From: Saprospiraceae bacterium
Lineage (GTDB): Bacteria; Bacteroidota; Bacteroidia; Chitinophagales; Saprospiraceae
Length of the DNA: 64,000 nucleotides
Direction of reading: 5' to 3'
NCBI GenBank assembly: GCA_016722285.1
Contig: JADKGI010000011.1
Coordinates: 62,001-126,000, forward strand
Each line of letters opens with the position of its first letter. Within the stretch, counting starts at the first letter, position 1. The notes below the pieces were generated by a model. It had not been told where the DNA came from, made no database searches, and saw only the letters and a program-made list of their open reading frames with translations. This document shows positions 1 through 9,734 of this stretch, piece after piece. The position numbers and the translations under genes are program-made.

Positions 1-609
1 GATGACTTAAACAAGATTCTTAGCATTACACCTTTAGGATATAGCGAAACAATAAAAAGAGCATTCTCAAAAATAGAGAACAATACTATACTATCAAGTT
101 GGAAAGATGCATATGTTAGCAGCGGTATTAATATCAGCATAAATGATTTTATTTCGGTCCCTACACATGGGTGCTTTTTAGATAAGAGAGAAAATAAAAT
201 TTCTGACAGAGAGATTAGTATTAGAAAAATCTGGAGTATTGGAGGCAAAAAAGGGTGGTATTATGCCAATTGGCTTTGGCAACTGAGGGGATTCTTGGAC
301 AGAGTCTCAGGTGGGGTGGGTTTGAGAAGAGGGAGGACTAATGTAGATGAAATTTATACAGGCGATGCGTTGGATTTCTGGAGAGTTTTATACGCCGATA
401 AAGATGAAGGACGTCTTATTCTTTTTGCAGAAATGAAATTACCCGGTGAAGCTTGGCTGGAGTTTAACATAAACGAACAAGTATTGACCCAAACGGCTAC
501 TTTTAGACCCAGAGGGATCATGGGTAGGCTGTACTGGTATTGTGTCTATCCTTTTCATGGACTCATATTTCAAGGCATGTTAAATAAGTTATCAAAACCG
601 GAATTATAA
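1..609 (+). CDS. SDR-type NAD(P)-binding protein, C-terminal DUF2867 part (5' end outside window)
   Basis: The frame is open from base 1, so this is the last 202 residues of a longer protein whose start lies upstream of the window. The visible part has the features of the DUF2867 domain that follows a YbjT-like SDR domain in many bacteria: an IWSIGG-type strand, WYYANWLWQLRG, GGVGLRRGR, DALDFWRV, LPGEAWLEF, then TATFRPRG and a YPFHGLIFQGM end. The NAD(P)-binding half is not visible. The exact substrate is unknown; the family is usually annotated only as oxidoreductase or epimerase. A GNAT and a VOC protein follow on the same strand but with gaps of 70-120 bp, so an operon is only possible. 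Confidence 0.75.
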   Translation, partial: DDLNKILSITPLGYSETIKRAFSKIENNTILSSWKDAYVSSGINISINDFISVPTHGCFLDKRENKISDREISIRKIWSIGGKKGWYYANWLWQLRGFLDRVSGGVGLRRGRTNVDEIYTGDALDFWRVLYADKDEGRLILFAEMKLPGEAWLEFNINEQVLTQTATFRPRGIMGRLYWYCVYPFHGLIFQGMLNKLSKPEL

Positions 610-732
610 GTTTCAAATTTCATTAGTGATATGACTTCTTCATTGATTTACGGTTTATATAACCTATGCCTGTTTTATTAACATTCATTATTTTATTAAT
701 CAATCCATTAATGTAGATACAAATATTATTTT

Positions 733-1101
733 ATGAATCACAAAACCAAATCTATCCGTCCTTTTATAGGGGCTCAAGACTACGATTTATCCCGCTCATT
801 TTATCGGGATCTGGGATTTCAGGAGGTCATTCTGTCTCCGGCAATGTCTTTATTCACCACAAATGTATATGGATTTTATTTGCAGAATGCTTATGTAAAA
901 GATTGGGTTGACAATACGATGATTTTTATGGAAGTAGAAAATGTAAATAAATTTTGGCATGAACTTCTGGAACTTAAGCTGACTGAAAAATATAAGAATG
1001 TAAGGCTTGCCCCGATCAGAGAGTTAGAATGGGGAAAAGAATGCTTTATACATGACCCTAGTGGAATTTTATGGCACATTGGTGAGTTTAATGTCAATTA
1101 A
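733..1101 (+). CDS. VOC (glyoxalase/bleomycin-resistance fold) family protein
   Basis: A 122-residue single-module VOC protein. It opens with the usual first beta strand (SIRPFIGAQDYDLSRSFYRDLGF), where sequential SRSFYRDLGF matches the helix of the betaalphabetabetabeta module, and closes with FIHDPSGILWHIGEF, the last strand that normally supplies a metal-binding or equivalent Glu/His. VOC proteins bind metals or small hydrophobic ligands as dimers; the ligand here cannot be predicted. The ATG at 733 is the first in frame and gives a family-typical length. No signal peptide, so cytoplasmic. Confidence 0.8.
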   Translation: MNHKTKSIRPFIGAQDYDLSRSFYRDLGFQEVILSPAMSLFTTNVYGFYLQNAYVKDWVDNTMIFMEVENVNKFWHELLELKLTEKYKNVRLAPIRELEWGKECFIHDPSGILWHIGEFNVN

Positions 1102-1172
1102 GTGGGATTAACTATTTTCATGAACTTTATTAACTTTCATCAGGATTATATAAGGCCAAAACCCAATAATTT

Positions 1173-1694
1173 ATGATTCCGATAATAATAAACAGGGCCA
1201 TGCCTTTAGATATTCTACCATTGCTCCAATTAGGGAAAAAAACCTTTATTGAAAGTTTTGCAGAACACAATTCTGAAGAGAATATGCAAAAATATGTCGA
1301 AGCTAGTTTTACAATTGATAAAATACAAAATGAACTGTCAAACCCGACTTCAGAATTTTACTTTGCAATAAAAAATCAAATCAAAATTGGTTATCTTAAA
1401 ATCAATCGGGTTTCAGTATTGTTGGGAGGCACAAATCATAAATCTCTTCAAATAGAACGAATCTATGTTTTAAAGGACCATCAGGGGATAAAAGCAGGAC
1501 AAAAGCTATTGGAAAAAGCACTTGATGAAGCTAAAACCAGTGAGGTTGACTATGTTTGGCTTGGCGTATGGGAAAAAAATATAAGAGCTATTCAGTTTTA
1601 TACTAAAAATGGATTTGAAGAATCCGACAGAGTTAATTTTATGTTGGGGGATGATAAACAGACCGACATAATAATGAAATCTACCACTTTTTGA
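1173..1694 (+). CDS. GNAT family N-acetyltransferase
   Basis: A 173-residue GNAT protein, cytoplasmic. The acetyl-CoA binding motif A is visible as IERIYVLKDHQGIKAGQKLL (about residues 88-111), close to the R/Q-x-x-G-x-G/A consensus with HQGIKAG in that position. Motif B follows as VWLGVWEKNIRAIQFYTKNGF, the strand-helix typical of the family's C-terminal half. The arrangement resembles spermidine/diamine-type or ribosomal-protein-type acetyltransferases, but the substrate cannot be assigned. Start ATG at 1173; stop TGA just downstream of a Thr-Thr-Phe end. Confidence 0.85.
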   Translation: MIPIIINRAMPLDILPLLQLGKKTFIESFAEHNSEENMQKYVEASFTIDKIQNELSNPTSEFYFAIKNQIKIGYLKINRVSVLLGGTNHKSLQIERIYVLKDHQGIKAGQKLLEKALDEAKTSEVDYVWLGVWEKNIRAIQFYTKNGFEESDRVNFMLGDDKQTDIIMKSTTF

Positions 1695-1871
1695 TAACTT
1701 AATAATAGTCCTTACACCATTCTAATAACACGAATGCGTATTTTTGCGTTAGTTACAAAATATAAAACAGTTCTTATTTAGTCAGGAAGATTCTCAACCT
1801 AAATGTTACTCAAAATGTTACTGTAATTTGTGATCACAAACTTTTTAGATATAACAAAACATTATATATAT

Positions 1872-4800
1872 ATGTCATTAAAAACAATTGGATTACTAAT
1901 TTTTACTCTGGGGTATTTACCTTATTCGTTTGGTCAGAATAATAATCCGATAGACCTGGCACAGAAGCATATCAAAATGAGTGCAAATAAGTGGGGTTTA
2001 AAATCAGATGACTATCAGGGGATGGTTATCAGTTCTGAAGCCACTTCAGAAACCGGAATAAAATATATATATCTTCAACAGACGTATAAGAACATCCCCA
2101 TCAGAAATGCCACGATGACACTGATTTTGGACAAAGATGGAAATGTCGTTTCTGATGCCCATAACCTGGTGAGTGAGGTAAAAGATAAAATCAACTCATC
2201 AGTCGCTGGTATCAGTGCTATTCAGGCTATAGTCAGCAGTGCCGGTCACTTTAATATAAATCTTAAGGATAAACCCATATCAAGCACAAGATCGGATGGA
2301 GGTAAATATTCTTTCATTCTATCTGAAATGACCAAGTCACCGATAGAGGCTGAATTAAAATACGAACTCACCGGTGACAAACTCATTTTGGTCTGGAATC
2401 TGCAACTGGATATGGTTAATTCTTCTGATTACTGGGATATTAATATTAATGCTCTTACTGGTGCCTTTGTATCAAAATCCAATTATACCACTTATTGCAC
2501 AATACCCAGATATGCATTTTCCGATTCAGGTCATTCCGGACATAGTCTTATTGAGAATACAGACAAAACTCTTAAGTATCCACAAGATATTTTATTAGGC
2601 GCTGCCGCCAGATATAATGTATATAAACTGCCGGTTGAAAGTCCAAAACATGGGCCTCGCACTTTTGCAACTGATGGTCAATATCCCACAGCATCTCCTT
2701 TTGGATGGCATGATACGAATGGTGTAGATGGGGCAGAATTTACCATAACCAGAGGCAACAATGTCCACGCGTTCGAAGATAAAAATGATGATAATCAATC
2801 TGACGGAAATGAACCAAACGGGGGAAGTGCTCTGAGTTTTGACTTTCCGATAGACTTGAATAATGATCCAAGGCAGAACAATCTTGCAGCGGTAACTAAC
2901 CTGTTTTATTTGACCAATATGATGCATGATGTATCTTTTACAACAGGTTTTACCGAAGAATTTGGAAATTTCCAGCAAAAAAACTACACAGGAAAAGGCG
3001 ATGGAAATGATTACGTTCAGGCCCAGGCCTTTGATGGCATCACCCTTCATGAAGCAAAACTGGATGTCGTTGATGGTGTAGCCCAAAAGATTAACAATGC
3101 AAATTTTTCGTCCCCGGTTGATGGTTTTTCAGGTCGTATGCAAATGTTTTTATGGGACAATGATGGCGGATCTGTTTCTATTGATGCTCCTGAAAATATC
3201 AAGGGATTTATATCAGAGTATGGGGGAGCTGGTTTTGGGCAACCTATTCCTAATAGCACTGAAAGCCCTATTTCTGGAAATGTGGCTATAGCTAAAGACG
3301 GAAGTTCTAATCCCACAGCATTGTGCGATAATGCAATAAATCCAGGTGAGATTAAAGGCAAGATTGCTATGGTTGACAGAGGGTTGTGCGATTTTTCAAA
3401 AAAAGTTTTTAATGCACAACAAGCGGGTGCAATAGCGGTAATTGTTTGCAATATTGCAGGAGTAAATGGTGGAAATGGAGAGGAACTATTAACCATGGGT
3501 GCCGCAGCCAATGCCGGATCTGTAACTATTCCTTCCGTATTTTTGAAAAAATCAGACTGCGAAAAGATTAGAATTGTCCTTGTGGCTGGTGGAAATGTAA
3601 CCATGACGTTTCAGCAAAGAGAACGCCAGGGAGCGGCCTATATCGACGGATCTCTGGACAATGGCATCATAGCCCATGAATATGCTCATGGTATTTCCAA
3701 CCGACTTACCGGGGGGAGATTGAGTGCATCCTGCCTGACCAATGATGAGCAGATGGGTGAAGGATGGAGTGATTTTTTTGCTCTTGTGATGACACATAAA
3801 CCTGGTGCGTCCGGCAAAGAAGCGAAAGGTATCGGTATTTTTGCCGCGGCACAGGAGATAACCGGTGGTGGTTTCAGAAGATATCCATATTCAACCGATA
3901 TGAATATCAATCCTCAGACTTTTAATTCCATTAAAGGGACAAAAAGAGCAGATAGTCCATGTAATGGATGTCATTCTTTGGGTGAGATTTGGGCTGATGT
4001 ACTTTGGGACATGTATTGGGCCTTTATTGATAAATATGGATATGATGCTGATTGGAAAAATAAAAATTCAGGTAATTATAAAGCTGTATTTTTGGTCATA
4101 GAAGGGATGAAAGTCCAACCATGCAATCCGGGATTTATTCAGGCCAGGGACGCAATACTAAAAGCCGACGAAATAAATAATGGGTATATTAATAAATGTC
4201 TTTTATGGAATGTTTTTGCCAGAAGAGGTCTGGGCTACTTCGCGAATGGGGGAAGCAAGGATGATAGGGACGATGGCAATGAGAATTTTGACCCCTTACC
4301 TACTTGCATAGAAAAACTTAAAATAGATAAAATCGTTTCCGCCTCTGTAAATCCGGGAGGAGATGTAGATGTTGAACTAAAGGCTACTAATCATATCCCT
4401 GCCAAACAAAACAATGTTTTTGTGACAGATGACTTGCCTGATGGACTAACTTTTATAGGCGGTTCATCTTCCATTGTGCCGCTTGTGTCGGGAAATAAAT
4501 TAATTTTTCAGGTCGGAGATATGGATTATGAAAAAGAAGTAAAAATCTCATACAAAGTCAGAGCCAGTAAAGACAATAAGTCAGTTAGAATGGCAATTCA
4601 GAATTTCGATAGTGATTTCAATTGGGAAATCGATAAAAATGTGGGAAATGAATACTGGCTTCCCAATAATGATATTTATCAGAGTCCGTTTACATCCTTG
4701 AATATCATTAATATTGATTCAGAATCAGATGCTTTTTTGATATCTGATAAATATGTTATAACCGGAAAAAATCCGGTTGCAAGATTCTGGCACAGATATA

Positions 4801-5519
4801 ATACTCAGTATGGAAATGACGCTGGTTTTGTAGAAATAAGCCTAAACGGTGGGTTATTCATTCCGGTTAAAAAGGAAAAGTTCATCCGAAACGGATATAC
4901 TGGCCCTATGGCTTATACTACACTGGCAATACCATCCCTTGATGCTTTCTCCGGAAATTCAGGTGGCAGCTGGACAAAGGCAAATATGGTCGGTCCGTGG
5001 ATTGATTCTTATATTGATTTGTCAGAGTATATTGGTAAATCTATCATATTCAGGTTTAGATTCGGATCTGATCCTACTGTGAAAGCTGCAGGTGATTTTA
5101 CCGGATGGTTTGTAGATGACTTTGAATTACTGGATATTTATAAATATACTTCAGAAGCCTGTGTTGCGGCTGATGGAGGACAAGGCGATAAATCATGTAC
5201 CCAAGCCATGCAGACATTAGTCAATTCGCTGGAATCAGTGAATCCAAGCCAAGATGTACAAGTTGACTTTTTTGATGTCTCGGTATCTCCAAATCCTGCA
5301 AATGATTATGTGATAATAAAAGCTTCAGCACCGATGCCTGTGATTACTTCAGTAAATATCCTGAATACAGAAGGTAAGAGTATCCGCCAAAGTTATTTAC
5401 ATCTGGATAACATCCAACGCGTTAATGCATTGGATATCAATGGTATAGCACCTGGATTTTATATTGTAAAACTTCAGGCCGGCAATTATATTAAGACAAT
5501 CAAACTTATGATTTATTAG
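1872..5519 (+). CDS. Secreted M36 (fungalysin) metallopeptidase with PA domain and T9SS sorting tail
   Basis: A secreted zinc endopeptidase of 1215 residues. An in-frame GTG exists at 1830, but the ATG at 1872 begins a clear signal peptide (MSLKTIGLLIFTLG, cleaved after SFGQ). Order: FTP-like propeptide (about 25-200); M36 catalytic domain with the zinc motif HEYAH at 602-606 and the third ligand Glu630 in GEGWSDF; a PA (protease-associated) insert at about 460-575 (KIAMVDRGLCDF); a DUF11/CARDB-like beta domain after 820 (VTDDLPDGLTF); an immune-inhibitor-A-like jelly-roll; and a T9SS type A sorting domain (VSPNPANDYVII ... GFYIVKL) at the end. Expected to be exported through Sec and the type IX system and attached to or released from the cell surface to degrade proteins. 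The reading frame is intact, unlike several other T9SS genes here. Confidence 0.92.
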   Translation: MSLKTIGLLIFTLGYLPYSFGQNNNPIDLAQKHIKMSANKWGLKSDDYQGMVISSEATSETGIKYIYLQQTYKNIPIRNATMTLILDKDGNVVSDAHNLVSEVKDKINSSVAGISAIQAIVSSAGHFNINLKDKPISSTRSDGGKYSFILSEMTKSPIEAELKYELTGDKLILVWNLQLDMVNSSDYWDININALTGAFVSKSNYTTYCTIPRYAFSDSGHSGHSLIENTDKTLKYPQDILLGAAARYNVYKLPVESPKHGPRTFATDGQYPTASPFGWHDTNGVDGAEFTITRGNNVHAFEDKNDDNQSDGNEPNGGSALSFDFPIDLNNDPRQNNLAAVTNLFYLTNMMHDVSFTTGFTEEFGNFQQKNYTGKGDGNDYVQAQAFDGITLHEAKLDVVDGVAQKINNANFSSPVDGFSGRMQMFLWDNDGGSVSIDAPENIKGFISEYGGAGFGQPIPNSTESPISGNVAIAKDGSSNPTALCDNAINPGEIKGKIAMVDRGLCDFSKKVFNAQQAGAIAVIVCNIAGVNGGNGEELLTMGAAANAGSVTIPSVFLKKSDCEKIRIVLVAGGNVTMTFQQRERQGAAYIDGSLDNGIIAHEYAHGISNRLTGGRLSASCLTNDEQMGEGWSDFFALVMTHKPGASGKEAKGIGIFAAAQEITGGGFRRYPYSTDMNINPQTFNSIKGTKRADSPCNGCHSLGEIWADVLWDMYWAFIDKYGYDADWKNKNSGNYKAVFLVIEGMKVQPCNPGFIQARDAILKADEINNGYINKCLLWNVFARRGLGYFANGGSKDDRDDGNENFDPLPTCIEKLKIDKIVSASVNPGGDVDVELKATNHIPAKQNNVFVTDDLPDGLTFIGGSSSIVPLVSGNKLIFQVGDMDYEKEVKISYKVRASKDNKSVRMAIQNFDSDFNWEIDKNVGNEYWLPNNDIYQSPFTSLNIINIDSESDAFLISDKYVITGKNPVARFWHRYNTQYGNDAGFVEISLNGGLFIPVKKEKFIRNGYTGPMAYTTLAIPSLDAFSGNSGGSWTKANMVGPWIDSYIDLSEYIGKSIIFRFRFGSDPTVKAAGDFTGWFVDDFELLDIYKYTSEACVAADGGQGDKSCTQAMQTLVNSLESVNPSQDVQVDFFDVSVSPNPANDYVIIKASAPMPVITSVNILNTEGKSIRQSYLHLDNIQRVNALDINGIAPGFYIVKLQAGNYIKTIKLMIY

Positions 5520-5597
5520 TAATAGTATGGTGGGCAGGTTGACAATCAGAAGCTTATGTCAGGTAAGTATATCAATGACAATATCCATTTAATACAG

Positions 5598-6350
5598 TTA
5601 CCAGGTAAGCCCGGGATATGCTCTCTGCATAAACTGCATATCAGCAAGTATGAATCCCAAATGTTCGGAATGTAATCCTGATTTTCCACCTTTTCTTGCG
5701 TGATACATTTCAGGAATCGTTAATGTTGCTTCATGAATGACAGAATTAAATTTAGCTGAAGCATTTTTTTTAATCAGATTGAAATCGCCGCATATATTTT
5801 TACTTCTGCAAAATATTTCATACTGTACAGGCAAAAATAATTCATCATAATAAGTGATCATATTCTCTAATCCAGCCTGCATTTTCTGATGACTCTCTTC
5901 AGTACCATCACCAAGTCTGATCACCCATTCGCCGGAAAAAGATAAATGATAACTGGACTCTTTTATTGTCTTTTTTGCAATTGCTGACAGTCGGGCATCG
6001 CTGCTTTCAGTCATACCTTCCAGGTGATAATAATGATAGCAATCAAATATAAATTGTCTCATGATGGTATCTGCCCAATTGCCGTTGGGTTGTTCTGTAA
6101 GAAGAACATTTCTGAACTTCCTTACATCTCTCTTCATAGGATATTCATCTTCGTTTATTCCTTCCACATCTGCCAGATATCGGTAATAGTTTCTCGCTTC
6201 CCCTATCAGATCAAGTGCAATATTAGTGATGGCAATATCCTGTTCCAATACTGGACCATGGCCGCACCATTCACCTAATCTCTGTCCAAGTATCATCGAA
6301 CTATCGGCCATCATGAGAATAAATTCCTTAAGTTGATCTTCCATGATCAC
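5598..6350 (-). CDS. paaC: Phenylacetyl-CoA 1,2-epoxidase subunit PaaC
   Basis: Structural subunit of the multicomponent phenylacetyl-CoA monooxygenase, which forms the ring-1,2-epoxide in aerobic-hybrid phenylacetate breakdown. 250 residues, all-helical ferritin-like; typical PaaC stretches are LGQRLGEWCGHGPVLEQDIA, NIALDLIGEARNYY, EQPNGNWADTIMRQ and the C-terminal HSEHLGFILADMQF. In the known complex PaaC pairs with catalytic PaaA and keeps only a degenerate metal site. Its start overlaps the paaB stop by 4 nt (ATGA), so translation is coupled. It is the last gene of the cluster; the paaD that often follows is absent here, the next gene being the convergent M36 peptidase. Confidence 0.95.
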   Translation of the reverse strand: MIMEDQLKEFILMMADSSMILGQRLGEWCGHGPVLEQDIAITNIALDLIGEARNYYRYLADVEGINEDEYPMKRDVRKFRNVLLTEQPNGNWADTIMRQFIFDCYHYYHLEGMTESSDARLSAIAKKTIKESSYHLSFSGEWVIRLGDGTEESHQKMQAGLENMITYYDELFLPVQYEIFCRSKNICGDFNLIKKNASAKFNSVIHEATLTIPEMYHARKGGKSGLHSEHLGFILADMQFMQRAYPGLTW

Positions 6351-6628
6351 ATATGTTTTAGTTCGTCCGGCAGATGATAGAATGTGGGATGGCGATATAC
6401 TTTGTCCGATGCAGGATCAAAAAGTGATTCGCTATCATCAGGATTGGAAGCGGTAATTTGATTTGACTCTACTACCCAGATCGATACTCCTTCATTTCTT
6501 CGCGTATAGACATCTCGAGCATTTTGTATAGCCATCTGAGCATCAGCAGCATGCAGACTACCTACGTGTTTGTGGTTAAGCCCGTTGCGGGACCGTATAA
6601 AGATTTCGTATAATGGCCAGTCTTTCAT
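6347..6628 (-). CDS. paaB: Phenylacetyl-CoA 1,2-epoxidase subunit PaaB
   Basis: Small 93-residue subunit of the phenylacetyl-CoA epoxidase. The family signature at the N-terminus (WPLYEIFIRSRNGLNHKHVG) and the following SLHAADAQMAIQNARDVYTRR are both present, as is the SIWVVESNQI strand. PaaB is thought to bridge PaaAC heterodimers. It overlaps paaC by 4 nt downstream. Upstream it is separated from paaA not by the usual few bases but by a whole subtilase gene (6673-8635) read in the same direction. Confidence 0.95.
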   Translation of the reverse strand: MKDWPLYEIFIRSRNGLNHKHVGSLHAADAQMAIQNARDVYTRRNEGVSIWVVESNQITASNPDDSESLFDPASDKVYRHPTFYHLPDELKHM

Positions 6629-6672
6629 TTCTATTTATTATTTAATTTATATGGAGCTCCCGAAATAATTAT

Positions 6673-7368
6673 TCAATTTATGCAATCAGAAGGTATAGCT
6701 ATTAATCTTCCTGAATTAGTTATATTCGTCATAAAACAAATATTACCCGGACTTTTCAAAACAAGTCCTTTTATGCCATCTGCTATCAATACATCTCCGG
6801 TTTTAATTTTTGAATTTATGACTGGCAAATTACTTAGTGAGGAAATCGTCATCGCACCCGAATCATCTATATTCAATTGCCAATATGAATTATCAGGTGA
6901 TTTAAATATTATTTTAGTATCAGCATTTACCAGATTCAGGCTGCTTTTTGCAAGAGAGAAAGACCCTAAAGTCCCGTTTGAAACAGAGTCAATTTTTAAA
7001 CTTCCTGAGTTTGTAGCCGAAATCCGGTACTTCTGATTGTTCTGACTTACCAGTATAAGACCACTCCCAGCATTATCAATAATGATAGCCTCATTTTGCT
7101 TGATATATGGTGTATAATTGGAAGGCAATGCAAGATTGATGGCATTCAGAGCGTCTATCCTTCCATATCCAAAGGTATTATTCGGAATGGACAGACCAGA
7201 GACTGACCCACAATTTTGAAATGGAGAAGTGAGTCTAACTGCCGTTTGCTCAATAATATCCTCTATGACATCAACTTCGCCGGCAAGCTTTGGATTAGCT
7301 GAAATCAGTAGCGCTACCAGTCCCGCAACGTGGGGCCCGGCCATACTGATTCCCTTGCCAAATTCCAA
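6673..7368 (-). pseudogene. Subtilisin-like S8 peptidase, C-terminal part beyond a frameshift
   Basis: Continuation of the S8 peptidase that begins at 8635, in a different frame. It contains the catalytic serine block GISMAGPHVAGLVALL (Ser codon at 7347-7345 on the minus strand), then PFQNCGSVSG and FGYGRIDALNAI, the usual end of a subtilase domain. A beta-rich C-terminal region of about 150 residues follows with three SG-containing repeats and no recognisable T9SS tail. Without the upstream part this ORF has no signal peptide and no Asp or His of the triad, so it cannot work alone. Stop at 6673, 44 bp before the paaB start. Confidence 0.8.
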
Positions 7369-8635
7369 AATTATTGGTACCTCTGATGCACGATCTGATG
7401 CTTACTCCAGGTGCTGATACGTTGGGCTTCAATCTGTTTGAACCATCTACAGTCACGGGGCCTCGACTGCTGAATCCTGCAATATTATCATTGATATCAG
7501 TGGCACCTACCGTCAAACTACCTTCAAAAATGGCTTCAGGGTCAGTAATACTGCCACAGGAGGATCCGGAATTTCCAGCAGACACCACTACCACACATCC
7601 GGCTAACTTCAGATTATTTACAGCTACCTCCATGATATTAAAAACAGATGTATCACAACCTTCTTCAGGAGGACAACCCCAGGAATTATTTATAACGTGT
7701 GGCATTTTTGTCGGATCTCCAGCTGAAGTATTACTGCCTAATGGGTATGGTGCCAAAAACCATTCTAAACATTCCAGATAAGTGGTAGGGCTTCCATATC
7801 CGTTTTCCATATTTCTGCATCCAATCCATTTAGCCCCGGGTGCCACTCCGATTTGATTGCCGGCACCGTCATCACCTACCATTGTACCCATTGTATGCGT
7901 GCCGTGATTGTGATCATCACAAGGTTCAGATGTATTGAAGCCGCAGGAATTTGTTCCGGCACTTAATGGAATATCAGCCCTGATCGCATCATGCCAGTTG
8001 TAATTGTGATCAGCACTTGAGCCATTCCATCCCTTATATTTATTTTTTAGGAGAGCATTTTCCCATTCATATCCCGTATCCTGACCTCCTATGGTTACGT
8101 TCTGTCCTGTATAACCCATAGACCATACTTCGGTAGCACCCATATGAGTAATATTCCACTCTATAGCCCGATGTCCTTCATCTCTGCCTGATGATACAGG
8201 ATTGCTTACCATCATTACTTTTCCATCAAGTAATATTCTGTTTACACCTGATTGTTGAGCTAATTCATTAATAAGCTCCAGATTTGCTTTTAAGGCAATC
8301 ATATTTACAATATAATAGCTTCGGTATGACACCCCTTTGATATCTAAAAAACTTTTTACACCGGATTGTATATTATCCGCATGTAAAATAAGTGTACTAT
8401 ACACATATGCAGCTTTGGCATCTTTTCCATGTATGCATTTTGCAAAGGAAACATCTGCCAGATCATTCATTACAACCATAATATTTTGGGGTATCAAAGG
8501 ATTAGCATTGAGTAACCGAGAGTCTATTTTATTGATTATTTGGCCTGAAACACTGATTGATATCGAGAGTAAAATTGTAATAAATAATATAATAATTTTA
8601 AAAATCATTTTGCCAATATAAAGATTATTTTCCAT
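7295..8635 (-). pseudogene. Subtilisin-like S8 peptidase, N-terminal part (frameshifted before catalytic Ser)
   Basis: Secreted serine peptidase of the subtilase family. The ORF is open from 8710, but the Met at 8635 (or 8608) starts the signal peptide (MIFKIIILFITILLS, ending VSGQ). The Asp block (TIGGQDTGYEW) and His block (HNHGTHTMGTMVGDD) are intact, as is the oxyanion Asn region (VINNSWGCP). After SIRSCIRGTNNFGIWQG the frame runs on for a dozen meaningless residues, whereas the expected SMAGPHVAG continues in the next frame; a one-base indel near 7348-7354 explains it. The gene sits co-directionally between paaA (13 bp away) and paaB. Either a pseudogene or a sequencing error; the codon use and motifs are otherwise well kept. 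Confidence 0.85.
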
Positions 8636-8648
8636 CGTATGTTTGTCT

Positions 8649-9599
8649 CTAAGCGACAGATGCTTTTTCATAGTTCTTCTTTTTTTCAGCGTAAGCCACC
8701 GCTGCTTCACGAATCCAACTGCCTTCTTCGTGAGCTTTTATTCTTGCTGCCATCCGTTCCTTATTGCATGGACCATTACCGCCCACTACCTGACGAAATT
8801 CTTCCCAATCTATTTCTCCGAAGTCATAATGGCCACGGGTTTCATTATAAATTAATAACGGATCGGGCAATTCAATCCCTAAAATTTTAGCTTGTGGTAT
8901 TGTCATATCGACAAATCTCTGCCTGAGCTCATCATTGGAAAGCCTCTTTACCTTCCATTTTAAGGACTGTGCCGAATGAGGAGAATCGCTGTCATTAGGG
9001 CCAAACATCATCAATGAAGGCCACCACCATCTGTTGACAGCATCCTGTACCATTTCTTTCTGTTCTACAGATCCGTTGCACATGGTCAGCAAAATATCAA
9101 AACCCTGACGCTGATGAAAAGACTCTTCCTTACAGATTCTGACCATAGCACGGGCATAAGGTCCATAGGAAGTCCTGCAAAGTGCTACCTGATTCATGAT
9201 AGCGGCACCATCGACAAGCCATCCGATAGCACCTATATCCGCCCAGGACAAAGTAGGGTAATTAAATATGCTTGAATATTTGGCTTTTCCTGTATGTAAC
9301 TGGTCTAAAAGTTCTTCTCTGGATATGCCAAGTGTTTCTGTTGCTGAATAGAGGTATAAGCCATGACCGGCTTCATCCTGTACCTTAGCCAGAAGAGCCA
9401 GTTTTCTTTTTAAACTCGGAGCACGGGTGATCCAATTGCCCTCAGGAAGCATACCTACTATTTCAGAATGGCCATGTTGGGAAATCTGTCTGATTAGTGT
9501 TTTTCTGTATCCATCGGGCATCCAATCCCTGGCTTCGATTTTCTCTTCCTTATCTATCCGACTTTGAAATCTGTCTTCTAATGAATCAATTTTATTCAT
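8649..9599 (-). CDS. paaA: Phenylacetyl-CoA 1,2-epoxidase catalytic subunit PaaA
   Basis: Diiron oxygenase subunit of the phenylacetyl-CoA epoxidase, 316 residues. The ligand motifs of the ferritin-like fold are present: DEAGH at 75-79 and EESFH at 158-162, with the family stretch GHSEIVGMLPEGNWI before them. Reaction: phenylacetyl-CoA + O2 + NADPH to the ring epoxide, electrons being supplied by PaaE. The next gene downstream is a subtilase rather than paaB. Upstream, 135 bp separate it from the TetR gene, with no clear TAnnTTTG box that I could find, so it may be transcribed from the paaE promoter. Confidence 0.96.
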   Translation of the reverse strand: MNKIDSLEDRFQSRIDKEEKIEARDWMPDGYRKTLIRQISQHGHSEIVGMLPEGNWITRAPSLKRKLALLAKVQDEAGHGLYLYSATETLGISREELLDQLHTGKAKYSSIFNYPTLSWADIGAIGWLVDGAAIMNQVALCRTSYGPYARAMVRICKEESFHQRQGFDILLTMCNGSVEQKEMVQDAVNRWWWPSLMMFGPNDSDSPHSAQSLKWKVKRLSNDELRQRFVDMTIPQAKILGIELPDPLLIYNETRGHYDFGEIDWEEFRQVVGGNGPCNKERMAARIKAHEEGSWIREAAVAYAEKKKNYEKASVA

Positions 9600-9734
9600 A
9601 ATTTTTTGATTTTATACTTAAAGTAAATTAAATTGTAAAAATTTTGGATTTTAATCGTTTGATTTTGAACATATTAAAATTAATATTTTTCGCAATTTAA
9701 TTTCTTTTGATTTTAATATTTGAAATCGGTTCAC

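Noticed and set aside
1739..1746. TATTTTTG as promoter of the M36 peptidase gene
   Set aside because: Matches the -7 form, but no -33 TTG is present and the leader would be over 120 nt; not strong enough to list.
2595..3604. Long minus-strand ORFs within the M36 peptidase gene
   Set aside because: They lie opposite a gene with clear domains; their translations have no protein-like motifs.
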